This document shows, one piece after another, positions 29,921-36,518 of a stretch of 58,068 nucleotides of DNA. Location: assembly GCA_903828535.1 (NCBI GenBank), contig CAIKMN010000002.1, positions 1-58,068 on the forward strand, written 5' to 3'. A model generated the notes under the pieces. That model worked only from the letters and a program-made list of their open reading frames with translations, did no database searches and had not been told where the DNA came from. The translations under genes were made by a program, and so were the position numbers. Within the stretch, counting starts at the first letter, position 1, and every line of letters starts with the position of its first letter. Source of the DNA: an uncultured Curvibacter sp. (GTDB taxonomy: Bacteria; Pseudomonadota; Gammaproteobacteria; Burkholderiales; Burkholderiaceae_C).

Positions 29921-31402
29921 ATGCAAAACACCTTGGCAGACCTGGATGCCTTGGTGGCGTCAAAACTGCCCCTGGTTTTTATTGAAAGTGTGGAAGAAGG
30001 CCGTTTGGTCAACCACCTCAAAGCCATGGCCGCCTTGAGGCATGAGAACTTTTACCTCTGGACCTTGGCTGATGGCCTTCACAACCTCACCTTCAAGGAG
30101 ACGCTGCCCAAGCTGGCTGACTTAAAAAGCGTTCTCTATTACCTGAAGGACACCTTAAAAAAAGGCGCCGTTCTGTTGCTCGACATTCAGCACCACCTGA
30201 GTGACCCCTTGATCCTTCGCCTGATCAAAGAATTCGCAGAGGAATCGGACAGCTTGACCAAAACCATGCTGTTGATGGGCGAACAGCTTGAGGTACAGCA
30301 TGATTTAAAACGCTTGGGCCACTGGTACATCCCGCCTTTGCCTGACCTTGAAACCATCCGAGAAATTTATTTTGAAGAGCTTTTTGCTTGGCTGAGTGCC
30401 GATCATCACCGCCAGTTCATCCGTCCCGGCCCCATGGAAGACGAGATGGTCCAGGCCTTGGTGGGCCTGAATGAGGAAGACGTTCGCCGCTTGATTGCCG
30501 CAGCCGTCCGCGATGGAAAAATCAGCTCAGGTGATTTGAAACTGATCCTCAACTTCAAAAAAGAAGACGCTGGGGGCGATGGCTTGGTCGAGTTCGATTT
30601 TGATGTGGCCGGTTTTGACGGTGTTGGCGGCTTGGCCCAACTCAAGCATTGGCTGAGCCTGCGGCGTGAGGCCTTTTTAAACGCTCAGAAAGAAATTGAA
30701 ATCGACCCCCCAAAAGGGGTTTTGTTGCTGGGCGTTCAAGGCTCAGGCAAAAGCCTGGCCGCCAAAGCCATTGCGGGCACTTGGCATGTGCCTTTGATGC
30801 GCCTGGACTTCGGTAATTTGTACAGCAAATGGCTGGGCGAATCGGAACACAACCTCAAACACGCGCTCCAACAAGCCGAAGCCATGGCGCCTTGCGTGTT
30901 GTGGATCGACGAAATTGAAAAGGGCATTGCCAACGACGGCGACTCAGCCGATGGCGGTGTTTCCAAGCGCATCTTGGGCACTTTATTGACCTGGATGGCA
31001 GAGCGGAAGGCGCGGGTTTTCATGGTCGCCACCGCCAACGATGTGTCCAAGTTACCGCCCGAGCTTTTGCGCAAAGGACGCTTCGACGAACTCTTTTTTG
31101 TCGACTTGCCGGGTGCAGGGGTGCGGCGTGACATTTTTTCAATTCATCTGAAAAAGCGAAAACTCAACCCGCGCCTCTTTGACCTCCCAGCGCTGGCCGA
31201 TGCCAGCGAGGGATTTGCCGGAGCGGAAATTGAGCAGGCCGTGATTGCCGGACTTTACCGTGCGTTGGGTAATCACCAACCCCCTGCGACCCAGCACCTT
31301 TTGGACGAGTTGCACCAGACCCAACCTTTGTCGGTGTTGATGGCCGAAAAAATGACCGCCTTGCGGTCTTGGGCAGCAGGCCGAACAGTCAAAGCAGATT
31401 GA
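29921..31402 (+). CDS. Ycf46-like AAA+ ATPase
   Basis: A 493-residue protein. The N-terminal half (LVFIESVEEGRLVNHL, LLLDIQHHLSDPLILR, a stretch with LMGEQLEV) and the C-terminal AAA+ domain match the Ycf46 family of plastid and bacterial ATPases. The Walker A motif is GVQGSGKSLAAKA near residue 270, Walker B is CVLWIDEIEKG, and sensor/arginine-finger segments follow (MVATANDVSKLPPELLRKGRFDE, split here by eye). The family's substrate is not known; AAA+ partners are often protein remodellers. It sits four bases after the MAPEG gene and six bases before the acyl-CoA dehydrogenase, so it is clearly cotranscribed with lipid-oxidation genes. Confidence 0.85.
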   Translation: MQNTLADLDALVASKLPLVFIESVEEGRLVNHLKAMAALRHENFYLWTLADGLHNLTFKETLPKLADLKSVLYYLKDTLKKGAVLLLDIQHHLSDPLILRLIKEFAEESDSLTKTMLLMGEQLEVQHDLKRLGHWYIPPLPDLETIREIYFEELFAWLSADHHRQFIRPGPMEDEMVQALVGLNEEDVRRLIAAAVRDGKISSGDLKLILNFKKEDAGGDGLVEFDFDVAGFDGVGGLAQLKHWLSLRREAFLNAQKEIEIDPPKGVLLLGVQGSGKSLAAKAIAGTWHVPLMRLDFGNLYSKWLGESEHNLKHALQQAEAMAPCVLWIDEIEKGIANDGDSADGGVSKRILGTLLTWMAERKARVFMVATANDVSKLPPELLRKGRFDELFFVDLPGAGVRRDIFSIHLKKRKLNPRLFDLPALADASEGFAGAEIEQAVIAGLYRALGNHQPPATQHLLDELHQTQPLSVLMAEKMTALRSWAAGRTVKAD

Positions 31403-31408
31403 AAGACC

Positions 31409-32557
31409 ATGCCCCTCGAATTCAAACGCTCATGGACCGATCCTGATTTGGATCAGTTTCGCAACACCGTCGTGCGCTTCATCGAGAAGGAAATGCAGCC
31501 TGACGATGAAGCCGCACGCCATCGTGGCCATGTGGGTCACGAACTCTGGCGCAAGGCCGGGGCAACCGGTTTGTTGTGCATCGATATCCCAGAGATTTGG
31601 GGCGGTGTTGGGGGCGACTTCCGGCACGAAGTGGTTTTTTATGAAGAGATGAGCCGCCGCGGCTTGACCGGTATGAATGCCTCGGTCCACGCCATCGTCG
31701 CTCATTATTTTTTAAACCACGGGACCGAGGCTCAAAAGAAACGCTACTTGCCAAAAATGGCGAGCGGTGAACTCGTGGGCGCCATTGCCATGACTGAACC
31801 CGGTACAGGCTCAGATTTACAAGGGATCCAAACCCGCGCCCAGCGTGAAGGCAATCAATATTTACTGAATGGCAACAAGACCTTTATTTCCAACGGCTTC
31901 TTGGCCGGCGTGGTCTTGGTGGTCTGCAAAACCGATCCCCATCGCGGGGCGGCAGGCACCTCGATTCTGATCGTTGAGACTGAAAACTGTCCCGGCTTCC
32001 GGGTGGGTAGCGTCCTCGACAAAATAGGGCTTAAAGCCCAAGATACCGCCGAACTTTTTTTTGACAACGTCAGCGTACCGGTCAATCAGCTCTTAGGGGG
32101 TCAAGAGGGCCAAGGTTTTTACCAGCTCATGAGCGACTTGCCCTACGAGCGCTTGATCATTGGCGTGACTGCTTTGGCGGCCATGGAAGGCGCATTTGAG
32201 CTCACACTGAACTATGTTCGTGATCGCCAAGCCTTCGGGCAACCCATCGCCAACTTTCAAAACACCAAGTTCAAGTTGGCCGAGGTGGCGACCGAGATCA
32301 AAGTGGGTCGGGCCTTCATGGACCGGTGTGTAGAAGACTTGGTCGCGGGCAAACTGGACACGGCGACCGCCTCCATGGCCAAATTATGGGGTTCAGAAAC
32401 CCAGGGCCGCGTCATTGACACCTGTCTCCAGTTATTTGGAGGCTATGGCTATATGAATGAGTACCTGATCGCCCGCATGTACACCGACGCACGCATCCAG
32501 CGAATTTACGGGGGCACCAGTGAAATCATGAAAGAAGTGATTTCACGTGCACTGTAA
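31409..32557 (+). CDS. Acyl-CoA dehydrogenase
   Basis: A 382-residue FAD enzyme catalysing alpha,beta-dehydrogenation of an acyl-CoA thioester. FAD and substrate motifs are AIAMTEPGTGSD, KTFISNG and QLFGGYGYMNEY. The MCAD-type catalytic position near the C-terminus reads YGGT, with Gly instead of Glu, while Glu247 in the YERLIIG helix occupies the position used as the base in isovaleryl-CoA and long-chain dehydrogenases. A branched or long-chain substrate is therefore more likely than a medium-chain one. It precedes thiolase by 44 bases. Confidence 0.92.
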   Translation: MPLEFKRSWTDPDLDQFRNTVVRFIEKEMQPDDEAARHRGHVGHELWRKAGATGLLCIDIPEIWGGVGGDFRHEVVFYEEMSRRGLTGMNASVHAIVAHYFLNHGTEAQKKRYLPKMASGELVGAIAMTEPGTGSDLQGIQTRAQREGNQYLLNGNKTFISNGFLAGVVLVVCKTDPHRGAAGTSILIVETENCPGFRVGSVLDKIGLKAQDTAELFFDNVSVPVNQLLGGQEGQGFYQLMSDLPYERLIIGVTALAAMEGAFELTLNYVRDRQAFGQPIANFQNTKFKLAEVATEIKVGRAFMDRCVEDLVAGKLDTATASMAKLWGSETQGRVIDTCLQLFGGYGYMNEYLIARMYTDARIQRIYGGTSEIMKEVISRAL

Positions 32558-32601
32558 AGCCATTTGATGCCTCTTTGATTACATTCCTAAAGGAAAAAAG
32601 C

Positions 32602-33780
32602 ATGTCTGAAGCCTATATCGTGGCCTGCACCCGAACCGCAGGCGGTCGCCGCAATGGTCGTTTGTCGGGCTGGCACCCGACCGAATTGGCCGCCCAAGTG
32701 TTGAACGATTTGGTGGACCGCGTCCAGATGGACCCCGCCTTAGTCGAAGACGTCCTGATGGGCTGCGTCAGCCAAGTCGGCGAGCAAGCCACCAATGTGG
32801 GGCGCAATGCGGTGCTGGCCTCAAAATTACCCGAATCGGTGCCCGGCACCTCGATTGATCGGCAGTGCGGCTCCTCGCAACAAGCCGTTCACTTTGCCGC
32901 CCAATCGGTCATGTCGGGCGCCATGGACATCGTGATTGCAGCGGGGATCGAATCGATGTCCCGCGTGCCCATGTTCAGCCCCAACGCCTTGGCCCAAAAA
33001 GCCGGCATGGGCAACTACCAGAGTCCAGCCATCAATGCGCGCTACAACAACTTGGTGTTCAGTCAGTTCATGGGCGCTGAAATGATGGCGAAAAAATACA
33101 ACTTGACCAAAGACGACCTGGATCGCTATGCCTTGCTGAGCCATCAACGCGCCTTGGCCGCGACCCAAAAAGGGGCCTTCAACAACGAAATTTTGAAACT
33201 GGCGGTTCGCAACGCGGATGGTTCGGACACCGCTGAAATCCATGCGACCGATGAAGGCATTCGCGCCGACGCCACGATGGAGAGCATTCAGAGTGTTAAG
33301 TTGCTGCAAGAAGGCGGCGTCATCACTGCGGCCAATGCCAGCCAAATTTGCGACGGCGCCACGGGGGTCTTGATCGTCAACGAACGCGGCCTTAAAACCT
33401 TGGGCGTTCAGCCTTTGGCGCGCATCCACCAGATGACCGTGCTCGGGCACGACCCCGTGATCATGCTCGAAGCGCCCATACCCGCCACCGAGCGCGCGCT
33501 CAAAAAAGCGGGGCTCAAAATGGAAGACATTGATTTGTACGAAGTCAACGAAGCCTTTGCCTCCGTGCCACTGGCATGGCTCAAAGCCCTGGGGGCCGAC
33601 CCCGAGCGCTTGAACGTGAACGGAGGCGCCATTGCCTTGGGTCACCCCCTCGGCGCCTCGGGCATCAAGCTCATGACCACCTTGGTCAATGCCTTGGCTC
33701 AGCGCGGTAAACGCTACGGCTTGCAAACCATGTGCGAAGGCGGTGGCATGGCCAACGTGACCGTCATCGAGCGTCTGTGA
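32602..33780 (+). CDS. Acetyl-CoA acyltransferase (thiolase)
   Basis: A 392-residue thiolase for cleavage or condensation of acyl-CoA. The nucleophile is Cys89 (RQCGSSQQ), with His348 in GHPLGASG and Cys378 in CEGGGMAN completing the active site; NEAFASVPLAW is also typical. The ATG at 32602 is preceded by AAAGGAAAA. Degradative thiolases of this type act at the end of beta-oxidation, consistent with the dehydrogenase upstream; no hydratase or hydroxyacyl dehydrogenase is in the operon. Confidence 0.94.
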   Translation: MSEAYIVACTRTAGGRRNGRLSGWHPTELAAQVLNDLVDRVQMDPALVEDVLMGCVSQVGEQATNVGRNAVLASKLPESVPGTSIDRQCGSSQQAVHFAAQSVMSGAMDIVIAAGIESMSRVPMFSPNALAQKAGMGNYQSPAINARYNNLVFSQFMGAEMMAKKYNLTKDDLDRYALLSHQRALAATQKGAFNNEILKLAVRNADGSDTAEIHATDEGIRADATMESIQSVKLLQEGGVITAANASQICDGATGVLIVNERGLKTLGVQPLARIHQMTVLGHDPVIMLEAPIPATERALKKAGLKMEDIDLYEVNEAFASVPLAWLKALGADPERLNVNGGAIALGHPLGASGIKLMTTLVNALAQRGKRYGLQTMCEGGGMANVTVIERL

Positions 33781-33838
33781 TACGCCTCCCCCCGCTGGGC
33801 TGAGCGACTGAGATCAAATACCCAGCCACAAAGCAAAA

Positions 33839-33866
33839 CACCGCAGCTTCTTGCGAAACTGCGGTG
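33839..33866 (-). terminator. Terminator of tRNA-Phe
   Basis: CACCGCAG and CTGCGGTG pair over eight bases, with an inner TTC/GAA stem extending the hairpin, followed on the minus strand by TTTTG. It begins six bases after the tRNA-Phe 3' end. Confidence 0.75.
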
Positions 33867-33872
33867 TAAAAC

Positions 33873-33948
33873 TGGTGGCCTGGGACGGGATCGAACCATC
33901 GACACGCGGATTTTCAATCCGCTGCTCTACCAACTGAGCTACCGGGCC
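33873..33948 (-). tRNA. tRNA-Phe (GAA)
   Basis: A 76-base cloverleaf with encoded CCA. The anticodon arm is GCGGA, loop TTGAAAA, TCCGC, giving anticodon GAA. The D arm (AGCTCAGTTGGTAGAGC) and T arm (GGTTCGATCC) are regular. It lies between thiolase and the receiver-domain genes. Confidence 0.96.
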
Positions 33949-33989
33949 ATTAGAAATGGGAGTATAGCAGCTTACTCAGCCACAAAAAG

Positions 33990-34385
33990 TCAAGGTTTTG
34001 AAAAAACTTGCTCAGCCAAGGCAATCAACTCTTTGGCTTTGGCCACCAAATCGGTTAATTTGAAAGGCTTCATCAAGGAGGCCTGAACGCCGAGTTGGTT
34101 AAAGGATTCGTGCCCCATCAACTGGTCAATCACGTCGACGGCACCTGAAACGACAATCACGGGCATGTGGGGGTGGGTTTTGGTCAACCTGAGAATCAGT
34201 TCAGCGCCGTTCATGCCAGGCATCATGAGGTCGGTGATGACCAGGTCCACTTTGATTTCAGAAATCCACGTCAAGGCCTCGAGTCCGTCGCCAGCACCGA
34301 CCACGTGAAAGCCCTCGACCTCCAGAATTTCTTGGACACCGCTTTTCAGCAGCTCATCGTCTTCAATCAAGAGAACCGTTTTCAA
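33990..34385 (-). CDS. Stand-alone CheY-like receiver protein, copy 2
   Basis: A 131-residue protein consisting of one receiver domain: acidic pocket IEDDE near residues 7-11, phosphoryl-acceptor Asp52 in VITDLMMPG, the Ser of VVSGA, and Lys of LMKPF. There is no output domain. The loop before the conserved Lys is longer than in CheY. It is a tandem paralogue of the receiver 15 bases upstream; both start MK(T/H)(V/I)LL(I/V)ED. No kinase lies beside them, so the partner is unknown; roles in chemotaxis-like signalling or a phosphorelay are possible. Confidence 0.9.
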   Translation of the reverse strand: MKTVLLIEDDELLKSGVQEILEVEGFHVVGAGDGLEALTWISEIKVDLVITDLMMPGMNGAELILRLTKTHPHMPVIVVSGAVDVIDQLMGHESFNQLGVQASLMKPFKLTDLVAKAKELIALAEQVFSKP

Positions 34386-34400
34386 TTCGACCTCTGCGCG

Positions 34401-34772
34401 TTATGGGTTTAAGAGCTCATTGACCAGCGCCACCAAGTCGGCCACCTTAAAGGGTTTTTTAATGTGGGCCGTGGCGCCGGGCACATCCAAGCTCTTCAGG
34501 CCAAACCGAGCCATCACCGCACCGGCGCTGCCAGATGCAATCAGAACAGGCAAATCAGGATGTGTTTCTCTGAGTTTGGCGACAAAGTCAACGCCGTCCA
34601 TTTTGGGCATGACCAAGTCGGAGATGACCAAATCAAACTTCGTTTCTTGGATACTTTCCAAGGCCTCAATGCCATTAGCGGCCCCAGAGACTTGAAAGCC
34701 ACTGAGCTCAAGCGCTTCCTCGATACCCTCCCTCAGCAGGGTTTCGTCTTCCACCAGCAAAATATGTTTCAT
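34401..34772 (-). CDS. Stand-alone CheY-like receiver protein, copy 1
   Basis: A 123-residue single receiver domain with VEDE (7-10), acceptor Asp52 in VISDLVMPKMDG, IASGSAG and the Lys in IKKPF. Like its tandem partner it carries extra residues in the loop before that Lys (MARFGLKSLDVPGA). The pair is cotranscribed, with 15 bases between the genes. Sequence divergence outside the core suggests an old duplication with separate partners. Confidence 0.9.
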   Translation of the reverse strand: MKHILLVEDETLLREGIEEALELSGFQVSGAANGIEALESIQETKFDLVISDLVMPKMDGVDFVAKLRETHPDLPVLIASGSAGAVMARFGLKSLDVPGATAHIKKPFKVADLVALVNELLNP

Positions 34773-34833
34773 TTAGTAATCGTACCTTCAAACGCCGACT
34801 CTGCCATGATTCGGAGGTTTCTGCACCCATTTT

Positions 34834-34862
34834 TTTAACGAATTGAGTCCAAATTCGTTAAA
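34834..34862. promoter_or_regulatory. Perfect 11-base inverted repeat upstream of the lipoprotein gene
   Basis: TTTAACGAATT and AATTCGTTAAA surround a seven-base spacer in the divergent gap between the receiver genes and the small lipoprotein, ending 36 bases before the lipoprotein ATG. No T run follows, so a regulator binding site is more likely than a terminator. The regulator is unknown. Confidence 0.5.
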
Positions 34863-34898
34863 CTTTCTCATCACAATCTTCCCCAGAAGTTTGCATTT

Positions 34899-35156
34899 AT
34901 GAAATCAATTCTGTTTTATGTCGGCCTTTCATTGACCGCTCTGAGCGCTTGCAGCAGCACAGAGTCCAGCTCCGCTCAAGCCAACGCTCAAACACCTTAC
35001 CGGGAATGCGTGACCACCACGGGGAGTCGACTTTGCCAAAGAGAGTCTTTCAATGAGAAAGCAGCCACACCAGAAAACGCGGGCACCGATCTTGACTTCA
35101 TGAGCATGAGGGCCAAGCCAGCCGCGGCAACGTCCAGAAATGGGGCTGGCTCTTAA
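34899..35156 (+). CDS. Small putative lipoprotein
   Basis: An 85-residue protein with a signal peptide ending in the lipobox LSACSS (Cys18), so it is probably lipid-anchored in the envelope. The mature part is short, hydrophilic and rich in Ser and Ala, with two further Cys residues (ECVTTTGSRLCQ) that could form a disulfide. I recognise no domain. It is divergent from the receiver pair and convergent with the copper-chaperone gene. Confidence 0.65.
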   Translation: MKSILFYVGLSLTALSACSSTESSSAQANAQTPYRECVTTTGSRLCQRESFNEKAATPENAGTDLDFMSMRAKPAAATSRNGAGS

Positions 35157-35205
35157 GACCAAGCTACCTCACCGGGTCTGTGTTCAGAGTCTGGTTGTAG
35201 TCCTG

Positions 35206-35715
35206 TTATGGGTGTTCGTGTGCATGCGCAGCTGATTCAGGGGTGCTGGTGGGAAAAACCATTTCCAGTTCGCCGGCTTTTTGAAATTTCAACTTCATCT
35301 TGAGGCTTTCACCCGGCTTGATGGGGGCTTTAACGCCCAAAATCATCAGGTGATAGGAGCCCGGTTTCAGCTCCACTGTTTTCCCGCTGGGCAGGTCAAT
35401 CGCAGCCACTTCGTTCATTTTCATGACATCGCCTTGCATGCCCATGAAGTGCAACTGCACTTGATTGGCCATGCCCGTGCTGGCCGACAGGAGTTTGTCG
35501 TCGGCCCCGGTGTTGGTGATTTTTAAATAACCAGCCGAGTTAATTTGCCCTTGCACCGTGGGTTTGACATAAGCCCCTTGAATAGAGATGGCGCCAAACT
35601 GCGCCTGCTGTGCAGAAACGGGGTTGGCCGCCAACACAATGCCCCACAAAACCAGAGTGGGCCCTGCAAAACGACGACCCAGAGAAAAAAGACTTTTCAT
35701 TCGCATCCTCTTCAA
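35206..35715 (-). CDS. PCuAC-type periplasmic copper chaperone
   Basis: A 169-residue protein. A signal peptide ends near VSAQQAQ, and the mature domain carries the copper-binding pattern of PCuAC (DUF461): VQLHFMGMQGDVMKM followed by SYHLMILGVK. A His-rich end (HAHEHP) may add metal binding. Such proteins deliver Cu(I) to cytochrome oxidase in the periplasm, often beside Sco genes; none is adjacent here. Met residues at positions 1, 4 and 6 give alternative starts. Confidence 0.88.
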   Translation of the reverse strand: MKRMRMKSLFSLGRRFAGPTLVLWGIVLAANPVSAQQAQFGAISIQGAYVKPTVQGQINSAGYLKITNTGADDKLLSASTGMANQVQLHFMGMQGDVMKMNEVAAIDLPSGKTVELKPGSYHLMILGVKAPIKPGESLKMKLKFQKAGELEMVFPTSTPESAAHAHEHP

Positions 35716-35747
35716 TCCGGCGGATTGTAGCGAGACGCTTTGCTTTT

Positions 35748-36134
35748 TCAGGCCAGCAAATTGAACAAGTTGCCGATTTGGGCGTCGGTTGAAGCGCTGG
35801 TGCTTAAATTCGTATTGGATAAATAGCCCACCGAGGAAGTTCCACCCGACTCAATCGCGCTGATGATGGATTGCCAAGTGGTCGCCGAACTGGGCGTTCC
35901 CGGCGTGCTGGTGATGCTTTGGCCAGCGTCAGGCGCAGCGGGGTTGGGTGAGTTTGCATCGCCTGTACTCAAGGCCGAGAACAGATTGCCCGAGCCCGTC
36001 ACGCCGCTTGTGCTCGTTTTGTCCATGGCACCAGAGACGAAACTTTTTTCGCTGGCGAGAGCAGCGTCTTCAATGGTTTTGATCTGCGCGGCCCAAGCAC
36101 TGCCTGCCGCACTGACACTGAGGCTGCTGGACAT
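35748..36134 (-). CDS. Small Ser/Thr-rich protein B
   Basis: A 128-residue protein of unknown function, unusually rich in Ser, Thr, Ala and Gly, with no signal peptide or membrane helix. Its ends resemble those of the gene seven bases upstream: a start MSSSLSVSAAGSAW and a hydrophobic C-terminus QIGNLFNLLA. The composition suggests an extended, possibly glycosylated chain. The ribosome-binding site is poor, so translation may be coupled to the upstream gene. The large TPR/GT41 gene is transcribed divergently from the pair. Confidence 0.6.
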   Translation of the reverse strand: MSSSLSVSAAGSAWAAQIKTIEDAALASEKSFVSGAMDKTSTSGVTGSGNLFSALSTGDANSPNPAAPDAGQSITSTPGTPSSATTWQSIISAIESGGTSSVGYLSNTNLSTSASTDAQIGNLFNLLA

Positions 36135-36141
36135 CGCGCGT

Positions 36142-36378
36142 TCAGGCGAAAAGATTCAACAAAGTGCCCACCCCAGAGACACCGCCAGTGCTCAAGCCCA
36201 CCAAACCTTGAACGGTCTTTTGCAGGGCCGAGGTTTCGTCATTCTTCTTGGGGGCAGCTGGCGCTTCCGGCAAAGTAAATGACGTCTTGCTGGCCACTGC
36301 CTTGGACTTGCCAGCGCCTTGCGTTTGACTCAGCATGCTCCAAGCATTGGAGGCCGAACTGATGCTGTTGATACTCAT
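36142..36378 (-). CDS. Small Ser/Thr-rich protein A
   Basis: A 78-residue protein of unknown function starting MSINSISSASNAW and ending GVGTLLNLFA, similar at both ends to protein B just downstream. The ATG at 36378 is preceded by AAGGA. The middle is Lys-, Pro- and Ala-rich (SFTLPEAPAAPKKNDE). The shared C-terminal motif, Gly-X-Leu-hydrophobic-Asn-Leu-hydrophobic-Ala, may be a sorting or assembly signal. It is separated by 140 bases from the divergent GT41 gene, so they may share a control region. Confidence 0.65.
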   Translation of the reverse strand: MSINSISSASNAWSMLSQTQGAGKSKAVASKTSFTLPEAPAAPKKNDETSALQKTVQGLVGLSTGGVSGVGTLLNLFA

Positions 36379-36518
36379 GAGGGTTCCTTTTTTCAGGCCC
36401 GTCACAGGAAGTGATTGGCCGGTAAGCGATACAAAGCACTTTTCAGGCCAAGAGAAAAACGGCAAGAGCGGCAAGTGTTTGCCCCTTCCGGGCAGAGCCC
36501 CTAGAATTTGTAACGTTC

